From Chryseosolibacter sp036402075 (GTDB lineage: Bacteria > Bacteroidota > Bacteroidia > Cytophagales > Cyclobacteriaceae), in contig DASWTP010000216.1 in assembly GCA_036402075.1 (NCBI GenBank), positions 1-64,000 on the forward strand: a stretch of 64,000 nucleotides of DNA. The letters are read 5' to 3'. The position numbers and the translations under genes are program-made. Shown here in pieces: positions 62,994 to 64,000 of this stretch; the stretch's first letter is position 1; each line of letters starts with the position of its first letter. The notes under the pieces are model-generated. The model was not told the DNA's origin, searched no databases, and worked only from the letters and a program-made list of their open reading frames with translations.

Positions 62994-63077
62994 CAAGCTT
63001 CAAGTCACAAGCGGTCTCAACTGCCCCTTTGTTTCAAGAGAAATCGTTTACATCCGGGTGCACAGACTTGAAGCTTG
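62994..63077. repeat. Phased inverted-repeat element C
   Basis: A 13-bp perfect inverted repeat, CAAGCTTCAAGTC (62994-63006) with GACTTGAAGCTTG (63065-63077), carries heptad-like units (AGCTTCA, AGTCACA on the left; TGAAGCT, TGAGGCT on the right). It lies just after the gamma-glutamyltransferase stop codon. It belongs to the same class as elements A and B. The remaining bases of the 420-bp gap hold the micro-ORF and its terminator. Confidence 0.7.
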
Positions 63078-63099
63078 AGGCTGTAGCTTTCAGCCCTTC

Positions 63100-64000
63100 T
63101 CAATATCCTGCCGCTCCGCCATCCGGACTCCTGGAATCCGCAGCCCCTTGCAACAGATTTTTTTCGTGATCACAAAAAATTCCCATGGCTGATCCCTGGC
63201 TTTGCCGGATTGCACCTTCCTGCAGCTGGTGGCCCCGAGCTTTTAAGGCGTTCAGTGTCTCCGCTGAAAAAGCAAACGGCTCAAAGTTAATTCGATCAGG
63301 CAACCATTGATGATGAAACCGTGGTGCCTCGACAGCCTGGGCTATATTCATATTGTGCTCGACAACATTAAGGATCACCTGTAACACAGTATTGATTATC
63401 GTCCGGCCTCCCGGAGATCCAATTACCATTACCGGTTTATTATTCTTTGTTAAGATTGTGGGTGTCATGCTTGAGAGCATTCGCTTGCCGGGCTGAATGA
63501 GATTTGCTTTTGTTCCAATCTGCCCTTTCGAGTCAGTCACTCCAGGTACAGGGTTAAAATCACCCATTTCATCGTTGAGAAAAAAGCCTAGTCCCTCAGC
63601 AACAACCTGCGACCCATACGACTGCTCTAATGTGTAGGTAAGTGAAACAGCAGCGCCATCTTTATCTACCACCGAGAGATGGGTTGTATTTGTTCCAGCT
63701 TCAGGCAGTTGTCCGAATCGTGAGGAGTCGCTCACTGATGCGAGATCCATCTGGATACTCTCGCGAAGTTTTTTTGCATACTCTTTTGACGTCAGCTTTT
63801 CGACCGGGATGTCGTTGTTAAAATCAGGATCGCCCAGATATTGTGCGCGGTCAGCAAATCCACGTTTCATTGCTTCTTTTAGCACGTGGATGTAATCGGC
63901 AGAATGGTAGCCCATCGCTTTCAGGTTGTAGCCTTCGAGGATGTTTAGCATCTCTACGAGCGCAACGCCACCCGAGCTTGGTGGGCCCATGGTGTAAAGT
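63100..64000 (-). CDS. ggt: Gamma-glutamyltransferase (C-terminal part; 5' end outside window)
   Basis: The frame is open to the right edge, so only about 300 residues are visible, containing the end of the large subunit and all of the small subunit. The autocatalytic cleavage site and nucleophile Thr lie in TNTTHLSVVDKDGAAVSL. Further motifs are FFLNDEMGDF, KRMLSSMTPTIL and VIGSPGGRTIINTVLQVILN. The enzyme transfers or hydrolyses gamma-glutamyl groups of glutathione in the periplasm. Its 3' end is followed by element C and then by a small minus-strand unit. Confidence 0.95.
   Translation of the reverse strand, partial: LYTMGPPSSGGVALVEMLNILEGYNLKAMGYHSADYIHVLKEAMKRGFADRAQYLGDPDFNNDIPVEKLTSKEYAKKLRESIQMDLASVSDSSRFGQLPEAGTNTTHLSVVDKDGAAVSLTYTLEQSYGSQVVAEGLGFFLNDEMGDFNPVPGVTDSKGQIGTKANLIQPGKRMLSSMTPTILTKNNKPVMVIGSPGGRTIINTVLQVILNVVEHNMNIAQAVEAPRFHHQWLPDRINFEPFAFSAETLNALKARGHQLQEGAIRQSQGSAMGIFCDHEKNLLQGAADSRSPDGGAAGY

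Noticed and set aside
62936..63169. Plus-strand 77-residue ORF
   Set aside because: It runs through repeat element C and the ggt 3' end; no family features.

Overview
The window reads as chromosomal DNA of a Bacteroidota bacterium, most likely a Cytophagales/Chryseolinea-type soil or freshwater organism (inference). Supporting signs are a SusC/SusD outer-membrane pair, many lipoproteins, a two-component regulator with Reg_prop beta-propeller repeats, an MacB/FtsX-type permease without its ATPase, YtxH, DUF1328, DUF3667 and DUF5690 proteins, and mostly weak Shine-Dalgarno sequences. I found no rRNA, tRNA, CRISPR array, insertion sequence, integrase or phage gene. Coding density is high and the base composition looks even.

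Layout. 1-7.7 kb: DUF5690 membrane protein (cut by the left edge) with a PHP phosphatase, an alkaline-phosphatase-superfamily enzyme, a nested palindrome, a TPR/beta-propeller protein, a lipoprotein and an orphan ABC permease. 7.9-11.5 kb: a propeller-type sensor kinase and its NarL-like regulator. 11.8-17.8 kb: a four-gene SusC-SusD-lipoprotein-lipoprotein operon, followed by a secreted protein and a large zinc metalloprotease (to 21.1 kb). 21.2-26.1 kb: TPR sensor kinase, alpha/beta hydrolase, DUF3667 protein, kdsB and a YjbR protein. 26.4-30.8 kb: a stress-type cluster (YciE-like ferritin fold, iron-permease-like protein, coiled-coil lipoprotein, CsbD-like, two DUF1328 proteins, PA2169/DUF2383, BrkB/YihY). 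31.6-37.6 kb: rpoN, a sigma-54 activator and two histidine kinases, apparently one operon. 37.7-42.2 kb: small hydrophilic and YtxH proteins, a lone receiver and two AsmA/DUF748-like proteins. 42.5-50.8 kb: a receiver, a receiver-kinase and a 2155-residue poly-HAMP hybrid kinase. 51-54 kb: SGNH hydrolase and amidase. 54.2-57.9 kb: a CheB-CheR-PAS-kinase fusion. 58.4-64 kb: wrbA, two receivers (one lacking the phosphoacceptor Asp), an SDR dehydrogenase, an EEP-family phosphatase/nuclease, a very small ORF with a near-perfect Shine-Dalgarno, and a gamma-glutamyltransferase cut by the right edge.

The window is dominated by signal transduction: seven histidine kinases and six response regulators, with many stress and envelope genes. 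The least explained items are a family of hairpin elements made of roughly 7-nt phased inverted repeats (44.2, 51.8 and 63.0 kb, perhaps 2.9 kb), the micro-ORF at 62.8 kb, the pseudo-receiver at 60 kb and the sigma-54 operon with a possible sigma-54 promoter in front of rpoN itself.
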